Below, piece by piece: positions 46,617 through 56,698 of a DNA stretch of 64,000 bases. The DNA is from Zobellella maritima. Lineage in GTDB: Bacteria; Pseudomonadota; Gammaproteobacteria; Enterobacterales; Aeromonadaceae. The position numbers and the translations under genes were made by a program. The notes under the pieces are model-generated. The model was not told where the DNA came from and searched no databases. It saw nothing but the letters and a program-made list of their open reading frames with translations. Location of the stretch: assembly GCF_003075035.1 (NCBI RefSeq), contig NZ_QCZE01000003.1, forward strand, positions 1-64,000, written 5' to 3'. The number at the start of each line of letters is the position of its first letter. The first letter of the stretch is position 1.

Positions 46617-47987
46617 TCAGAAGGGTCCCCGCCGTCCACCGGGGCCCATCATACCCTTCATCTGGCTCATCATCTTGCGCATGCCCCCCTTGCCGGACAT
46701 TTTTTTCATCATCTTCTGCATCTGGGTGAACTGCTTGAGCAGCTTGTTCACTTCCTGTACCTCGGTACCCGCGCCCAGGGCAATACGACGCTTACGAGAG
46801 CCCTTGATCAGATCCGGATGCTGGCGTTCCTTGGGGGTCATGGAGTTGATGATAGCCTCCATGCGCACCGTCAGCTTGTCATTCACCTGATCTTTGACAT
46901 TTTCCGGCAGCTGAGACATGCCCGGCATCTTGTCCATCAGGCTCATCATACCGCCCATATTGCGCATCTGAGCCAGCTGATCGCGGAAATCCTCCAGATC
47001 GAAGCCCTTGCCCTTCTTGAGCTTCTGGGCCATTTCCGCAGCCTTGCCTTTGTCGACCGAGCGCTCCATCTGGTCTATCAGCGACAGCATATCGCCCATC
47101 CCCAGGATACGGGAGGCAACCCGATCCGGATGGAAGGGCTCCAGGGCATCGGTTTTCTCACCGACGCCGATAAACTTGATCGGCTTGCCGGTGAGCTGGC
47201 GTACCGACAGTGCAGCCCCGCCTCGGGCATCACCGTCCGCCTTGGTCAGGATCACCCCGGTCAGCGGCAGGGCCTCGTTAAAGGCCTTGGCGGTATTGGC
47301 TGCGTCCTGACCGGTCATGGCATCAACCACAAACAGGGTCTCGACGGGATTGAGGGCGCCATGCAACTGCTGAATTTCGCCCATCATATCGGCATCGATA
47401 TGCAATCGACCGGCGGTATCGACCAGTACCACGTCGAAGAATTGCTTGCGGGCATGGGCCACCGCATTGGTGGCAATATCCACCGGCTTTTGCTGGACAT
47501 TACTGGGGAAACACTCGACTTCCAGGTCCGCCGCCAGGGTCTCCAGCTGCTTGATTGCCGCCGGTCGATAGACGTCGGCACTGACCACCAACACCTTCTT
47601 TTTATGGCGCTCTTTCAGAAACTTGGCCAGTTTGCCCACCGAGGTGGTTTTACCCGCCCCCTGCAGGCCCGCCATCAGGATCACCGCCGGGGGCTGCGCC
47701 GCCAAATCCAGCTCCTCGTTGGCCTCCCCCATCACCGACACCAGCTCGGCGTTAACGATCTTGATAAAGGCCTGACCCGGACTCAGGGACTTGGCTACTT
47801 CCTGGCCGACCGCCCGTTCCTTGACCCGGCCGACGAAGTCGCGCACTACCGGCAGGGCGACATCCGCCTCAAGCAGGGCCATACGCACTTCGCGCAGTGT
47901 TTCCTTGATATTGTCTTCGGTCAGACGACCACGACCACTGACATTTTTCAGGGTCTTGGACAATCTTTCTGTGAGGTTCTCAAACAT
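46617..47987 (-). CDS. ffh: signal recognition particle protein Ffh
   Basis: A 456-residue GTPase that binds 4.5S RNA and signal sequences and delivers membrane proteins to FtsY. N domain, G domain with P-loop GLQGAGKTTSVGKLA and DTAGRLHID, and a Met-rich M domain (about 330-456, ending MMSQMKGMMGPGG). ATG 47987 (MFENLTERLSKTLKNV) matches E. coli. It is divergent from ypjD. Confidence 0.98.
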   Translation of the reverse strand: MFENLTERLSKTLKNVSGRGRLTEDNIKETLREVRMALLEADVALPVVRDFVGRVKERAVGQEVAKSLSPGQAFIKIVNAELVSVMGEANEELDLAAQPPAVILMAGLQGAGKTTSVGKLAKFLKERHKKKVLVVSADVYRPAAIKQLETLAADLEVECFPSNVQQKPVDIATNAVAHARKQFFDVVLVDTAGRLHIDADMMGEIQQLHGALNPVETLFVVDAMTGQDAANTAKAFNEALPLTGVILTKADGDARGGAALSVRQLTGKPIKFIGVGEKTDALEPFHPDRVASRILGMGDMLSLIDQMERSVDKGKAAEMAQKLKKGKGFDLEDFRDQLAQMRNMGGMMSLMDKMPGMSQLPENVKDQVNDKLTVRMEAIINSMTPKERQHPDLIKGSRKRRIALGAGTEVQEVNKLLKQFTQMQKMMKKMSGKGGMRKMMSQMKGMMGPGGRRGPF

Positions 47988-48130
47988 AACAGGTCCGCAA
48001 TTGGCGAAAATTGCGACCAGTATACCCAAGTCGCGTCCCGAACTTAAGACACCTTCGCTGGCGAGATCCGTGAGCTTGAGGGTATACTGGCCATTCTTAC
48101 TCGATTCTCGGTTAATGGCTGACATTCTTT

Positions 48131-48919
48131 ATGGAATTGCTTGCTGTTCTGGCGATGGCATTTTATCTGTTGGCGGCCATCGCCTGTGTACATAACTTGC
48201 TTCACCCCCATCACAAAGGGCGCCAATACGGCTTAGCGGCCGCCCTTTGCGCCCTCCTCCTCCACAGCCTATGGCTGTTTGACGCGGTGATCCTGGTACC
48301 CGGCCAGAACCTGAGTATGCTCAACGTCGCCTCACTGGTCAGCCTGATCATCTGCCTGCTGATGACGCTACTGGTCAGCCGTTTCAATGTCTGGTTGCTG
48401 ATGCCGGTCGTCTACGGCTTCGCCGGTTTGTTACTGGTGACCGACTTCCTGTTGCCCGGCAGTTACAGCATGCACCTGGAAACCAGGCCGGCGATATTGC
48501 TGCATATCGGACTTGCGCTTGTATCCTATTCTCTGCTGACCATTGCCTGCCTGTTGGCCGTATTGCTGGGCTTTCTCGATCACCGGCTGAAAAAGCACAA
48601 GTTGACCAACCTGCCCACCATGCCGCCGCTGATGACCATTGAGCGCTACCTGTTCCGGTTGATTTTTGCCGGCGTGGTGCTGTTGACCCTGTCCATTTCC
48701 AGTGGCCTGTTTTTCCTGCAGGAGATGTTCAGCCCGGGTAAGGCCCACAAGGCCGTGCTCAGCATCATTGCCTGGTGCCTGTATGTTACCCTTCTGTGGG
48801 GGCATCATCGCCTGGGCTGGCGCGGCCGCAAGGTGATCTGGGCCACGCTGACCGGCAGCGTGCTGCTTACCCTGGCCTACTTCGGCAGCCGTTTTGTCAG
48901 CGAAATTCTGTTGCGTTGA
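48131..48919 (+). CDS. ypjD: YpjD-like inner membrane protein of the cytochrome c assembly (CcsA/HemX) family
   Basis: 262 residues with about eight transmembrane helices. Conserved regions RPAILLHIGLALVSYSLLTIACLLAVLLGF and a downstream GHHRLGWRGRK are typical of YpjD; a WWD heme-handling motif is not seen. E. coli YpjD has no firmly known role. The ffh-ypjD-corB arrangement is conserved with E. coli. Confidence 0.88.
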   Translation: MELLAVLAMAFYLLAAIACVHNLLHPHHKGRQYGLAAALCALLLHSLWLFDAVILVPGQNLSMLNVASLVSLIICLLMTLLVSRFNVWLLMPVVYGFAGLLLVTDFLLPGSYSMHLETRPAILLHIGLALVSYSLLTIACLLAVLLGFLDHRLKKHKLTNLPTMPPLMTIERYLFRLIFAGVVLLTLSISSGLFFLQEMFSPGKAHKAVLSIIAWCLYVTLLWGHHRLGWRGRKVIWATLTGSVLLTLAYFGSRFVSEILLR

Positions 48920-49000
48920 ACCCGAGTCCATGTCGTAACTTGACACTCATCTCTTAAAGCCTTAGAAATTGAATCAGCCTTTACACACAGGACGGTCTAC

Positions 49001-50272
49001 TTGGACGACATATCCACGGGTACCTTAACCGGTATCCTGATAGCTTTACTCTTTGTTTCTGCCTTTTTCTCCAGCTCTGAAACCGGCATGATGTCGCTGA
49101 ACCGTTACCGGTTACGTCACCTGGCGCAGAATCGCCACAAAGGGGCCACTCGGGTAGAAAAGCTGCTGGCCCGTCCCGACCGTCTGATCGGTCTTATCCT
49201 GATCGGCAACAACCTGGTCAATATCATGGCGTCGGCCATCGCTACCCTGATTGCCATTCGCCTGTTCGGTGATTACGGCGTGGCCATCGCCACCATGGGG
49301 CTGACCCTGGTGGTACTGATCTTTGCCGAGGTCACTCCCAAGACGCTGGCAGCCCTTTACCCCGAGCGGGTTGCCTTTCCTGCGTCCTTTATCCTCAAGC
49401 CGTTGATGGTCGTGCTCTATCCTTTTGTGTGGATGATCAACGCCATTTCCAATGGCTTGCTGGCCATGCTGCGCATCAACACCAAGAGCCGTGAAGACAC
49501 GGCTATCAGCTCGGATGAGCTGAGAACCATCGTCAACGAAGCCGGCACCCTGATCCCTCGCCGCCACCAGGATATGCTGCTATCCATCCTGGATCTGGAA
49601 AAGGTCACGGTGGATGACATCATGGTGCCGCGTAATGAAATTTACGGTATCGATGTCACCCAGGACTGGAAAACCATCAACCGGCGCCTGTTGCAAAGTC
49701 CCCATACCAAGGTACTGCTGTATCGCGACAGCATCGACGATGCCCTGGGCTTTATTCATGCCCGGGATGCCCTTCGATTGCTGGCCAAGGATGAATTCAG
49801 CAAATCCAGCCTGATGCGGGCGGTACGGGAACTGTACTATATTCCCGAGGCCACCCCGCTGAACGTGCAGCTGCTCAAGTTCCAGCGCAACAAGGAGCGC
49901 ATCGGCCTGATCGTCGATGAATACGGTGATATCCAGGGCCTGGTGACCCTGGATGATATCCTCGAAGAGATAGTGGGAGACTTTACCACCACCATCACCC
50001 CGACCCTGAGCGATGAGATCAAACCCCAGGACGATGGCAGCTATCTGATCGAAGGTTCATCCAGTATCCGGGACATCAACAAGGAGCTGGGATGGCAATT
50101 GCCAACCGACGGCCCCCGCTCACTCAATGGCCTGATATTGGAATATCTGGAGGAAATTCCCCAGGCCAATATCTGCCTGCGGCTGGCGGGTTACCCGATG
50201 GAAATACTCGAAGTAGAAAACAACATGGTCAAACAGATCAGGGTGTTACCGCACTTTTACAAGGCAGGTTAA
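49001..50272 (+). CDS. corB: CNNM/CorB family transporter-like protein (YfjD)
   Basis: 423 residues. A DUF21/CNNM membrane domain (about 1-180) with SAFFSSSETGMMSLNRYRLRH and LIGNNLVNIMASA, then two CBS domains (about 200-330; VDDIMVPRNEIYGID, GDIQGLVTLDDILEEIVGDF) and a CorC/HlyC domain. Related bacterial proteins act in Mg2+/Co2+ export or tolerance. It starts with TTG at 49001, preceded by CAGGAC; the E. coli counterpart aligns from there. It is convergent with nsrR. Confidence 0.9.
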   Translation: MDDISTGTLTGILIALLFVSAFFSSSETGMMSLNRYRLRHLAQNRHKGATRVEKLLARPDRLIGLILIGNNLVNIMASAIATLIAIRLFGDYGVAIATMGLTLVVLIFAEVTPKTLAALYPERVAFPASFILKPLMVVLYPFVWMINAISNGLLAMLRINTKSREDTAISSDELRTIVNEAGTLIPRRHQDMLLSILDLEKVTVDDIMVPRNEIYGIDVTQDWKTINRRLLQSPHTKVLLYRDSIDDALGFIHARDALRLLAKDEFSKSSLMRAVRELYYIPEATPLNVQLLKFQRNKERIGLIVDEYGDIQGLVTLDDILEEIVGDFTTTITPTLSDEIKPQDDGSYLIEGSSSIRDINKELGWQLPTDGPRSLNGLILEYLEEIPQANICLRLAGYPMEILEVENNMVKQIRVLPHFYKAG

Positions 50273-50300
50273 ACAAACAGCAGTCAGCTCCCTTCTTTGC

Positions 50301-50765
50301 TTAGTGCTTATGACTGACGACCTGCTGCCGGGTGGGCTCCAGCTGTTCGAAGATCACCATCAGTTCTTCCCTGTTCTCCACCAGATCGGCCAGCGTGTAG
50401 CTGTCCATCACCCTCAGGAAGGCATCCATCGCCAGCTTAAGTGCATCCTTTAACCGGCAGACCCTCACCAGATGGCAGGCTGGGCTGCCGCAGTCGATGC
50501 CGTTGAGATTATGCTCCAGGGAACGGATAACCTGTCCAACATTGATCTGCTCCGCCGGCTTGGCCAAACGAATACCACCGTTTTTACCACGCACCGCATG
50601 GATATAGCCCTGTCGGGCCAGCTGGTTCACCACCTTCACCATATGATTGCGAGACACGCCATAGAGGGTGGAAACATGGGCCACGCTGGTTAACTCTGCC
50701 GCCGGCAGGGTTGCCAGATACATCATGGCTCTCAGTCCAAAGTCAGTATATGTGGTCAGTTTCAT
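50301..50765 (-). CDS. nsrR: nitric oxide-sensing repressor NsrR (Rrf2 family)
   Basis: 154 residues. An Rrf2 winged helix (LTTYTDFGLRAMMYLATL, YGVSRNHMVKVVNQLARQGY) and Fe-S cluster cysteines 92, 97 and 103 (DCGSPACHLVRVC), matching E. coli NsrR Cys91, 96 and 102. The cluster reacts with NO and releases DNA. Known target genes include nnrS, hmp and norVW types in other bacteria; here nnrS is far away (at 527). No target is adjacent: corB is convergent. Confidence 0.92.
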   Translation of the reverse strand: MKLTTYTDFGLRAMMYLATLPAAELTSVAHVSTLYGVSRNHMVKVVNQLARQGYIHAVRGKNGGIRLAKPAEQINVGQVIRSLEHNLNGIDCGSPACHLVRVCRLKDALKLAMDAFLRVMDSYTLADLVENREELMVIFEQLEPTRQQVVSHKH

Positions 50766-51047
50766 CTAGCTAAATCCAGGATATAGGGCAATTAATATAC
50801 ATACATGATACACATTTATAGCCAAAGTGGTATGAATTCTATCTGGACCCTGGGGCAAGGCAAGCATTGAGCCAGGCCGGCGTGCTCTTCCTTTCGGCCC
50901 GCGCCGATAAACCGAAAACCAGGCTCGGGCCGCGCCCCCGAATGGCAACGCCACCCATAGGGTGGCGCCATGAATTATCGTCCAAAGAGTTGGCGGACAG
51001 GCGATGTCAGGACAGACACTTGATGCCTACCGACCCGGCTGTGGCGA
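50766..51047. other. 282-base non-coding gap between nsrR and etfA
   Basis: No gene with support. It contains the nsrR promoter region (AT-rich, 50770-50835) and, near 50950-50966, a GCCACCC-ATA-GGGTGGC hairpin with no T-tract that could end the etfBA transcript weakly. The stretch between is GC-rich and unstructured by eye. Confidence 0.6.
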
Positions 51048-51977
51048 TTAAAGGGCCTTTTCCAGTTCAGGCAGCACCTCGAACAGATCGGCCACCAGGC
51101 CATAGTCCGCCACCTGGAAGATGGGCGCCTCTTCATCCTTGTTGATGGCGACGATCACCTTGGCATCTTTCATCCCCGCCAGGTGCTGGATGGCGCCTGA
51201 CAAACCTACCGCTATATACAGCTCGGGCGCGACTATCTTGCCAGTCTGGCCCACCTGCATATCATTCGCGGCATAGCCCGCATCCACTGCTGCCCGGCTG
51301 GCACCGATCGCTGCGCCCAGCTTGTCGGCCAGTCGCTCGAGCATCTGAAAATTCTGCTGCGAGCCCAGCCCGCGTCCGCCGGAGATCACCACCCGGGCCG
51401 AGGTCAGCTCGGGCCGCTCGGACACCGCCAGTTGTTCGGATACAAAGCGGGAAACCCCCGCCTCAAACACCTTATCTATGGACTCGACCACCGCATTGCC
51501 ACCTTCCGCGGGGGCGGCATCAAAACCGGTGGTACGGACGGTAATGACCTTGATGGCGTCCAGGGCTTGCACCGTGGCGATGGCATTGCCCGCATAGATG
51601 GGGCGAGCGAAGGTATCGGCGGAGTCAACCCGGATAATGTCGGAAATCTGCCCCACATCGAGCAGGGCCGCCACCCTCGGCATCAGGTTCTTGCCGTTGC
51701 TGGTCGAAGCCATCAGCAGGTGGCTGTAATCCACCGCCAACTCGGCCACCAGCCCCGAGCCGTTTTCCGCCAGTTGATGTCCATAGGCCGGGTGGTCGGC
51801 CAACAGCACCTTACGTACACCGGACACCCTGGCAGCCGACTCGGCAACCGTCCTGCAGTCCTGCCCCATCACCAGCAGATCCAGCTCCCCCCCGATTTGC
51901 TGCGCGGCGGAAACGGCACAGAGGGTAGCCGGCTTCAGGACCTGATTATCATGTTCCGCGATTACCAGATTAACCAT
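51048..51977 (-). CDS. etfA: electron transfer flavoprotein alpha subunit
   Basis: 309 residues. The C-terminal FAD-binding domain has the signature [20 protein letters not shown] and [17 protein letters not shown]. EtfA with EtfB accepts electrons from acyl-CoA dehydrogenases. Its ATG shares a base with the etfB stop (TGATG), so the genes are coupled. It is the second gene of etfBA. Confidence 0.96.
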   Translation of the reverse strand: MVNLVIAEHDNQVLKPATLCAVSAAQQIGGELDLLVMGQDCRTVAESAARVSGVRKVLLADHPAYGHQLAENGSGLVAELAVDYSHLLMASTSNGKNLMPRVAALLDVGQISDIIRVDSADTFARPIYAGNAIATVQALDAIKVITVRTTGFDAAPAEGGNAVVESIDKVFEAGVSRFVSEQLAVSERPELTSARVVISGGRGLGSQQNFQMLERLADKLGAAIGASRAAVDAGYAANDMQVGQTGKIVAPELYIAVGLSGAIQHLAGMKDAKVIVAINKDEEAPIFQVADYGLVADLFEVLPELEKAL

Positions 51978-52726
51978 CAGATCACCTTAGCTTCATTTTT
52001 GAGTTTATCGACTAGCTCGGCGACGTCTGCCACCTTGACTCCAGCCTGACGGACCGGCGGCGGCTCTACCTTCAGCAGCTTGCTGTGGGCCCTGAGTTCG
52101 ACCCCATAATCCTCCGGTGTTTTGATATCCAGCGGCTTTTTCTTGGCTTTCATAATATTAGGCAGGGAGGCATAGCGGGGTTCATTCAGCCGCAGGTCGA
52201 CCGTCACCACCGCAGGCAGCTTGAGCGCCAGGGTTTGCAGGCCGCCGTCAACCTCCCGGGTGACATGGAGCTCATCACCGTTTTGCTCGATCCTGGAGGC
52301 AAAAGTCGCCTGGGACATGCCGCTCAGTGCCGACAACATCTGGCCGGCCTGATTGTTGTCGGTATCGATGGACTGCTTGCCCATCAATACCAGGCCAGGC
52401 TGCTCCTGCTCAACGATCCTGGCCAGCAGCTTGGCCACCGTCAGCGGCTCCAGGCGTTCTTCCGCCTGTACCAGAATCGCCCGATCCGCGCCTATCGCCA
52501 GAGCGGTACGCAGCTGCTCCTGGGCACTCGCCGGCCCCATGGCAACGGCAATGATCTCGCTGGCGACTCCCGCTTCCTTCAAGCGCACCGCTTCTTCTAC
52601 CGCAATCTCACAGAAAGGATTGACCCCCATTTTGACATTCTTTAAATCCACATCCGTGTAATCCGGAAGCACCCTGACCTTGACGTTGTAATCAATCACA
52701 CGCTTGACCGTTACCAGCACCTTCAT
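51977..52726 (-). CDS. etfB: electron transfer flavoprotein beta subunit
   Basis: 249 residues. N-terminal [21 protein letters not shown] and [18 protein letters not shown]; the AMP site region ([22 protein letters not shown]) is intact. It lies directly upstream of etfA and is divergent from etfQO, with a 262-base gap between. Confidence 0.96.
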   Translation of the reverse strand: MKVLVTVKRVIDYNVKVRVLPDYTDVDLKNVKMGVNPFCEIAVEEAVRLKEAGVASEIIAVAMGPASAQEQLRTALAIGADRAILVQAEERLEPLTVAKLLARIVEQEQPGLVLMGKQSIDTDNNQAGQMLSALSGMSQATFASRIEQNGDELHVTREVDGGLQTLALKLPAVVTVDLRLNEPRYASLPNIMKAKKKPLDIKTPEDYGVELRAHSKLLKVEPPPVRQAGVKVADVAELVDKLKNEAKVI

Positions 52727-52988
52727 GGATTATTCCTTGTATTGCTATCTGTAGATAGAGATATCAAAAAGCATACCCATTCAGCATAGTCACTATCGAG
52801 GTTTCTCAATATGACTGGCGTCAAAAAATTATTTACCGACATCAGTTATTCCAGCCGACTTTTACTGCGGAAAGTGTGACCGGGCAGCTTGTACGGCTAA
52901 AGGAATAACTTAATATCAATTAATCCGCTCATGAATACCATGGCGACAACTTAACAATATCCGGTACTTTCGAGAAAGGAGCAGGAAT

Positions 52989-54638
52989 GTGAGTCGTGAG
53001 TCAATGGAATTTGATGTCGTTATCGTCGGCGCCGGCCCCGCCGGCCTGTCGGCCGCCTGTCGGCTGATGCAACAGGCCCAGGCAAACAACCTGGAGCTCA
53101 GCGTGTGCCTGGTTGAAAAAGGCGCGGAGGTAGGCGCGCATATCCTCTCGGGGGCCGTGATCGAACCCCGTGCCCTGGACGAGCTGTTTCCGGACTGGCA
53201 CGAACGGGGGGCCCCCCTGCATACCCGGGTCGGGGAAGACAAGATCTATATGCTGACCAGCGAGCAGGGAGCGGTTCAGCTCCCCAACGCCATCGCTCCC
53301 GGCTCCATGCATAACCAGGGTAACTATATCGCCAGCCTGGGCAATCTCTGCCGCTGGCTGGCCGGGCAGGCCGAGCAACTGGGAGTGGAAATCTTTCCGG
53401 GATTTGCCGCCGCCGAGGTCCTCTATCACCCGGACGGCAGCGTCAGGGGCATAGCCACCGGCGACATGGGCATAGCGGCCGATGGCAGCCACAAGGACAG
53501 CTACACCCAGGGGGTAGAGCTACACGCCAAATACACCCTGTTTACCGAAGGCAGCCGCGGTCATCTGGGCAAGCAGCTGATCGCCCGCTATCGGCTCGAC
53601 AAAGACAGTGAACCTCAGCATTACGGACTCGGGATCAAGGAGCTATGGGATATAGAGCCGAGCAGGCATGAACCCGGGCTGGTGGTCCATGGTACCGGCT
53701 GGCCCCTGGGCAACGGCAGCAGCGGCGGCTTTTTCCTCTACCATGACGAGCACAACCAGGCCGTGGTGGGGCTTATCGTCGATCTCAACTACCGTAACCC
53801 GTATCTGAGCCCCTTCGACGAATTTCAGCGTATCAAGCACCACCCGGTGCTGGCCCGCTATCTGCGAGGAGGAAAACGGGTGTCTTATGGTGCCAGGGCC
53901 ATTACCAAGGGGGGATTCAATGCCCTGCCAAAGATGACCATGCCCGGCGCCCTGTTGCTTGGCTGCGATGCCGGCACCCTGAACTTTGCCAAGATCAAGG
54001 GCACCCACACCGCCATGAAATCCGGCATGCTGGCGGCCGATACCCTGGTCCAGGCCCTGTCCCGAGGGGATAGGGGCGGCCTGGAGCTGGCCGGATTCAG
54101 CCAGGCCTTTAAGGATTCCTGGCTGTATGACGAACTGTACCGCAGCCGCAACTTCGGACCGGCCCTGCACAAGTTTGGCCCCTGGCTGGGCGGTGCCTTT
54201 AACTATCTTGAGCAGAACTGGCTAAGCGGCAGGCTGCCGTTCACATTGCATGATAGCCACCAGGATCACCTGTGCCTGAAGCCGGCCGATGAGTGCGCCC
54301 CCATCCATTACCCCAAGCCGGACGGTACACTGTCTTTCGACAAGCTGTCTTCGGTTTTTTTATCGAATACTATTCACGAGGAAGATCAACCCTGCCACCT
54401 GCAACTGGCCGACCCAGGCATCCCCATCAGCAAGAACCTGCCCCGCTATGCAGAACCGGCCCAACGTTATTGTCCGGCAGGTGTCTATGAAGTTGTGGAG
54501 GAGGCGACCGGCCCGCGTTTCCAGATCAACGCCGCCAACTGTGTGCACTGTAAAACCTGCGATATCAAGGATCCGGCCCAGAATATCACCTGGGTGGTAC
54601 CGGAAGGAGGTGGCGGGCCAAACTACCCCAATATGTAG
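52989..54638 (+). CDS. etfD: electron transfer flavoprotein-ubiquinone oxidoreductase
   Basis: 549 residues. An N-terminal FAD-binding Rossmann motif VVIVGAGPAGLSAACRL (residue about 10-26), and at the C-terminus the 4Fe-4S cysteines (RYCPAGVYE; CVHCKTCDIKDPAQNITW). It takes electrons from reduced Etf and passes them to ubiquinone in the inner membrane. GTG at 52989, with AAGGAG 7 bases upstream, is chosen; an ATG 15 bases further is possible. It is divergent from etfBA and next to the ivd operon. Confidence 0.97.
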   Translation: MSRESMEFDVVIVGAGPAGLSAACRLMQQAQANNLELSVCLVEKGAEVGAHILSGAVIEPRALDELFPDWHERGAPLHTRVGEDKIYMLTSEQGAVQLPNAIAPGSMHNQGNYIASLGNLCRWLAGQAEQLGVEIFPGFAAAEVLYHPDGSVRGIATGDMGIAADGSHKDSYTQGVELHAKYTLFTEGSRGHLGKQLIARYRLDKDSEPQHYGLGIKELWDIEPSRHEPGLVVHGTGWPLGNGSSGGFFLYHDEHNQAVVGLIVDLNYRNPYLSPFDEFQRIKHHPVLARYLRGGKRVSYGARAITKGGFNALPKMTMPGALLLGCDAGTLNFAKIKGTHTAMKSGMLAADTLVQALSRGDRGGLELAGFSQAFKDSWLYDELYRSRNFGPALHKFGPWLGGAFNYLEQNWLSGRLPFTLHDSHQDHLCLKPADECAPIHYPKPDGTLSFDKLSSVFLSNTIHEEDQPCHLQLADPGIPISKNLPRYAEPAQRYCPAGVYEVVEEATGPRFQINAANCVHCKTCDIKDPAQNITWVVPEGGGGPNYPNM

Positions 54639-54981
54639 CCGGCCAGGCCATGCAAGACCGCTCGCTCAGATGCTGTTCAATTAAGCGGGAAAGGGCATTA
54701 ACTTGATCCGGCGGCACGCAAGCAACAGGGTTTTTCTCAAAAAAGATAACCTATCGATCTTATGGGAGTTCGACAGGTTATCCGGGAACAACTGCTTTTA
54801 TAATTGTATTGCTAGCTCTGAAAGCACGGCGGAAATTAAAACAATCCGTATCTGAGAAAACGTCATTGATACAGTTTAATTTCAAAGACCGTATTCATTA
54901 TTAATAATCGCCATTTCACCAACAAATGACAATATAGACTTTAGTTTAAGGCCCTTTAACCTGAGCTGAACACAGCAGATA
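54639..54981. other. 343-base non-coding gap with a 13-base inverted repeat
   Basis: Between convergent etfQO and ivdG. The main feature is an inverted pair, GATAACCTATCGA (54745-54757) and TCGACAGGTTATC (54770-54782), matching at 12 of 13 positions around a 12-base loop. The region is AT-rich and holds no coding frame with support. The repeat could act as a terminator for etfQO, but it is followed by no T-run. Confidence 0.55.
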
Positions 54982-55743
54982 TCAAACCCGCAAACCACCA
55001 TCTATTTCTATAATTCGGCCATTAAAGTAATCATTTTCAATAATATATTGCAGACTGTGGGCTATTTCGCCTATTTCTCCCAGGCGGCCCATGGGCACGG
55101 CGGCAATCAGCCGTTCGATGGCCTCCGGCTTCATTTGCGCCGTCATATCGGTGGCCACCACCCCCGGGGCAATACCCGCCACCCGGATACCATAGCGGCT
55201 CAGCTCACCGGCCCAACTCACCACCATGGCCGCCACTCCGGCCTTGGTCGCCGAATAATTGGTCTGGCCCCGGTTACCGGCCCGGGATACCGAAGATATG
55301 TTCACGATAAGCCCTCCCTCACCCTGCTCGGCCATCACCGCCGCCGCCTCGCGGCCACACAGGAAGCTTCCGGTCAGGTTGACATCCACCACCGACTGCC
55401 ATTGCTGCACGCTCATTTTCTGGCTGACCCTGCCGTCCTGCAGCTTGATCAACAAGGCATCACGCATCAGGCCGGCATTGTTCACCAGGCAATGCACCCC
55501 CCCCAGCCCGGCGCGGATATGGGTAAAGGCGTCCGTGACCTGATCTTCCAGGCTGATATCACAGGCATAGACCCCCACCCGGGCTCCGGTGGCCGCCACC
55601 TTTTCACCGGCTTCGGCCAACACCTTTTCGTTATTGTCGATCAAGGCCAGCCTGCCCCCCTGCCGGGCCAGGTGCAAGGCCATTCCCAACCCCAGGCCAC
55701 GCCCCCCGCCGGTTATCACAAATACCCTGTCTTTAATCTGCAT
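54982..55743 (-). CDS. ivdG: short-chain dehydrogenase IvdG (valine/isoleucine degradation)
   Basis: A 253-residue SDR: NAD-binding TGGGRGLGLGMAL, LVNNAGLMRD, and catalytic Ser, Tyr and Lys in ISSVSRAGNRGQTNYSATKAG. It resembles FabG-type reductases; in Shewanella the last gene of the same seven-gene operon is called ivdG and is proposed to oxidise 2-methyl-3-hydroxybutyryl-CoA or a related hydroxyacyl-CoA. It lies 3 bases downstream of mmsB. The exact substrate is inferred from context. Confidence 0.8.
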   Translation of the reverse strand: MQIKDRVFVITGGGRGLGLGMALHLARQGGRLALIDNNEKVLAEAGEKVAATGARVGVYACDISLEDQVTDAFTHIRAGLGGVHCLVNNAGLMRDALLIKLQDGRVSQKMSVQQWQSVVDVNLTGSFLCGREAAAVMAEQGEGGLIVNISSVSRAGNRGQTNYSATKAGVAAMVVSWAGELSRYGIRVAGIAPGVVATDMTAQMKPEAIERLIAAVPMGRLGEIGEIAHSLQYIIENDYFNGRIIEIDGGLRV

Positions 55744-55746
55744 GGT

Positions 55747-56640
55747 TTACTCCGCTTCCTTGAACAGCCTCAGCACGCTGGAGAAATCCAGGCTGCCGTT
55801 GCCCGCCACCTGATGTAGGTTGAACAGCGCCTTGGCGGCCGAGCCCATGGGCACGGGTGAGCCGCTTTGCTGACTGACTTCCATCGCCAGCCCAAGATCC
55901 TTGCACATCAGGTTCACCTGAAAGCCGCCCTGATAGTTGCGCGAGGCAGGCACCCCCTCCATGACCCCGGGCACAGGATTATAGAGCTGCAAGGCCCAAT
56001 TATTGCCGGAACTCTGCTTGATGATATCCGACAATACCTTGGCATCCAGGCCGCTGTTGATACCCATGTTGAGCGCCTCGCAGGTACCGGCCATCAGCAC
56101 CGCCAGCAGCATGTTATTGCACGCCTTGGCTATCTGGCCGGCGCCATGGTCACCCGCATGAAGAATGTTTTTGCCCATCAACTTGAGGACGGGCTCGGCC
56201 CGGGCAAATTGTTCATCGGCGCCGCCCACGATAAACGTCAGGGTGGCGGCCTGGGCCCCGGCTACCCCGCCGGAGACGGGGGCATCGATAAAGTCCAGCC
56301 CCGAGCGGGCGGCGACCGCAGCGGTACTGCGCGCCGTGGCTGCATCTATGGTGGAACAGTCAATCACCAGCGCCGAGCCGTCGATATGCTCGAACAAAGG
56401 CGCATCGCCACTGACATAGAGGCTGTCGACCTGGCGTCCGGTCTGCAGCATGGAAATCACCACTTCCGCCCCCTGTACTGCCTCGACGGCGCTGGCGGCC
56501 CGCTGACAACCGGCCTCGAGTGCATGATTCAGCGCCGCCTCGGACAGGTCAAACGCCTGCACCCTGTGCCCCGCCTTAACCAGATTGGCCGCCATGGGAC
56601 CGCCCATGTTTCCTAAACCGATAAATGCGATTGTTGACAT
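55747..56640 (-). CDS. mmsB: 3-hydroxyisobutyrate dehydrogenase
   Basis: 297 residues. N-terminal GLGNMGGPMAANLVKAG (NAD-binding), and the catalytic Lys in AGQIAKACNNMLLAVLMAG. It oxidises 3-hydroxyisobutyrate to methylmalonate semialdehyde in valine degradation, the substrate of MmsA. ATG at 56640 follows AAGGTGGG; the longer frame to 56673 is not needed. It is the sixth gene of the operon, equivalent to ivdF. Confidence 0.94.
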   Translation of the reverse strand: MSTIAFIGLGNMGGPMAANLVKAGHRVQAFDLSEAALNHALEAGCQRAASAVEAVQGAEVVISMLQTGRQVDSLYVSGDAPLFEHIDGSALVIDCSTIDAATARSTAAVAARSGLDFIDAPVSGGVAGAQAATLTFIVGGADEQFARAEPVLKLMGKNILHAGDHGAGQIAKACNNMLLAVLMAGTCEALNMGINSGLDAKVLSDIIKQSSGNNWALQLYNPVPGVMEGVPASRNYQGGFQVNLMCKDLGLAMEVSQQSGSPVPMGSAAKALFNLHQVAGNGSLDFSSVLRLFKEAE

Positions 56641-56698
56641 AATGCTACCCACCTTTAAATCCGTCTTGAGCAACTGGTTGGCGATGCTTGGAGAAGGC

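Noticed and set aside
50950-50966. Terminator of etfBA at GCCACCC-ATA-GGGTGGC
   Set aside because: The stem is good, but there is no T-run and it is about 80 bases past the etfA stop; noted only within the gap description.
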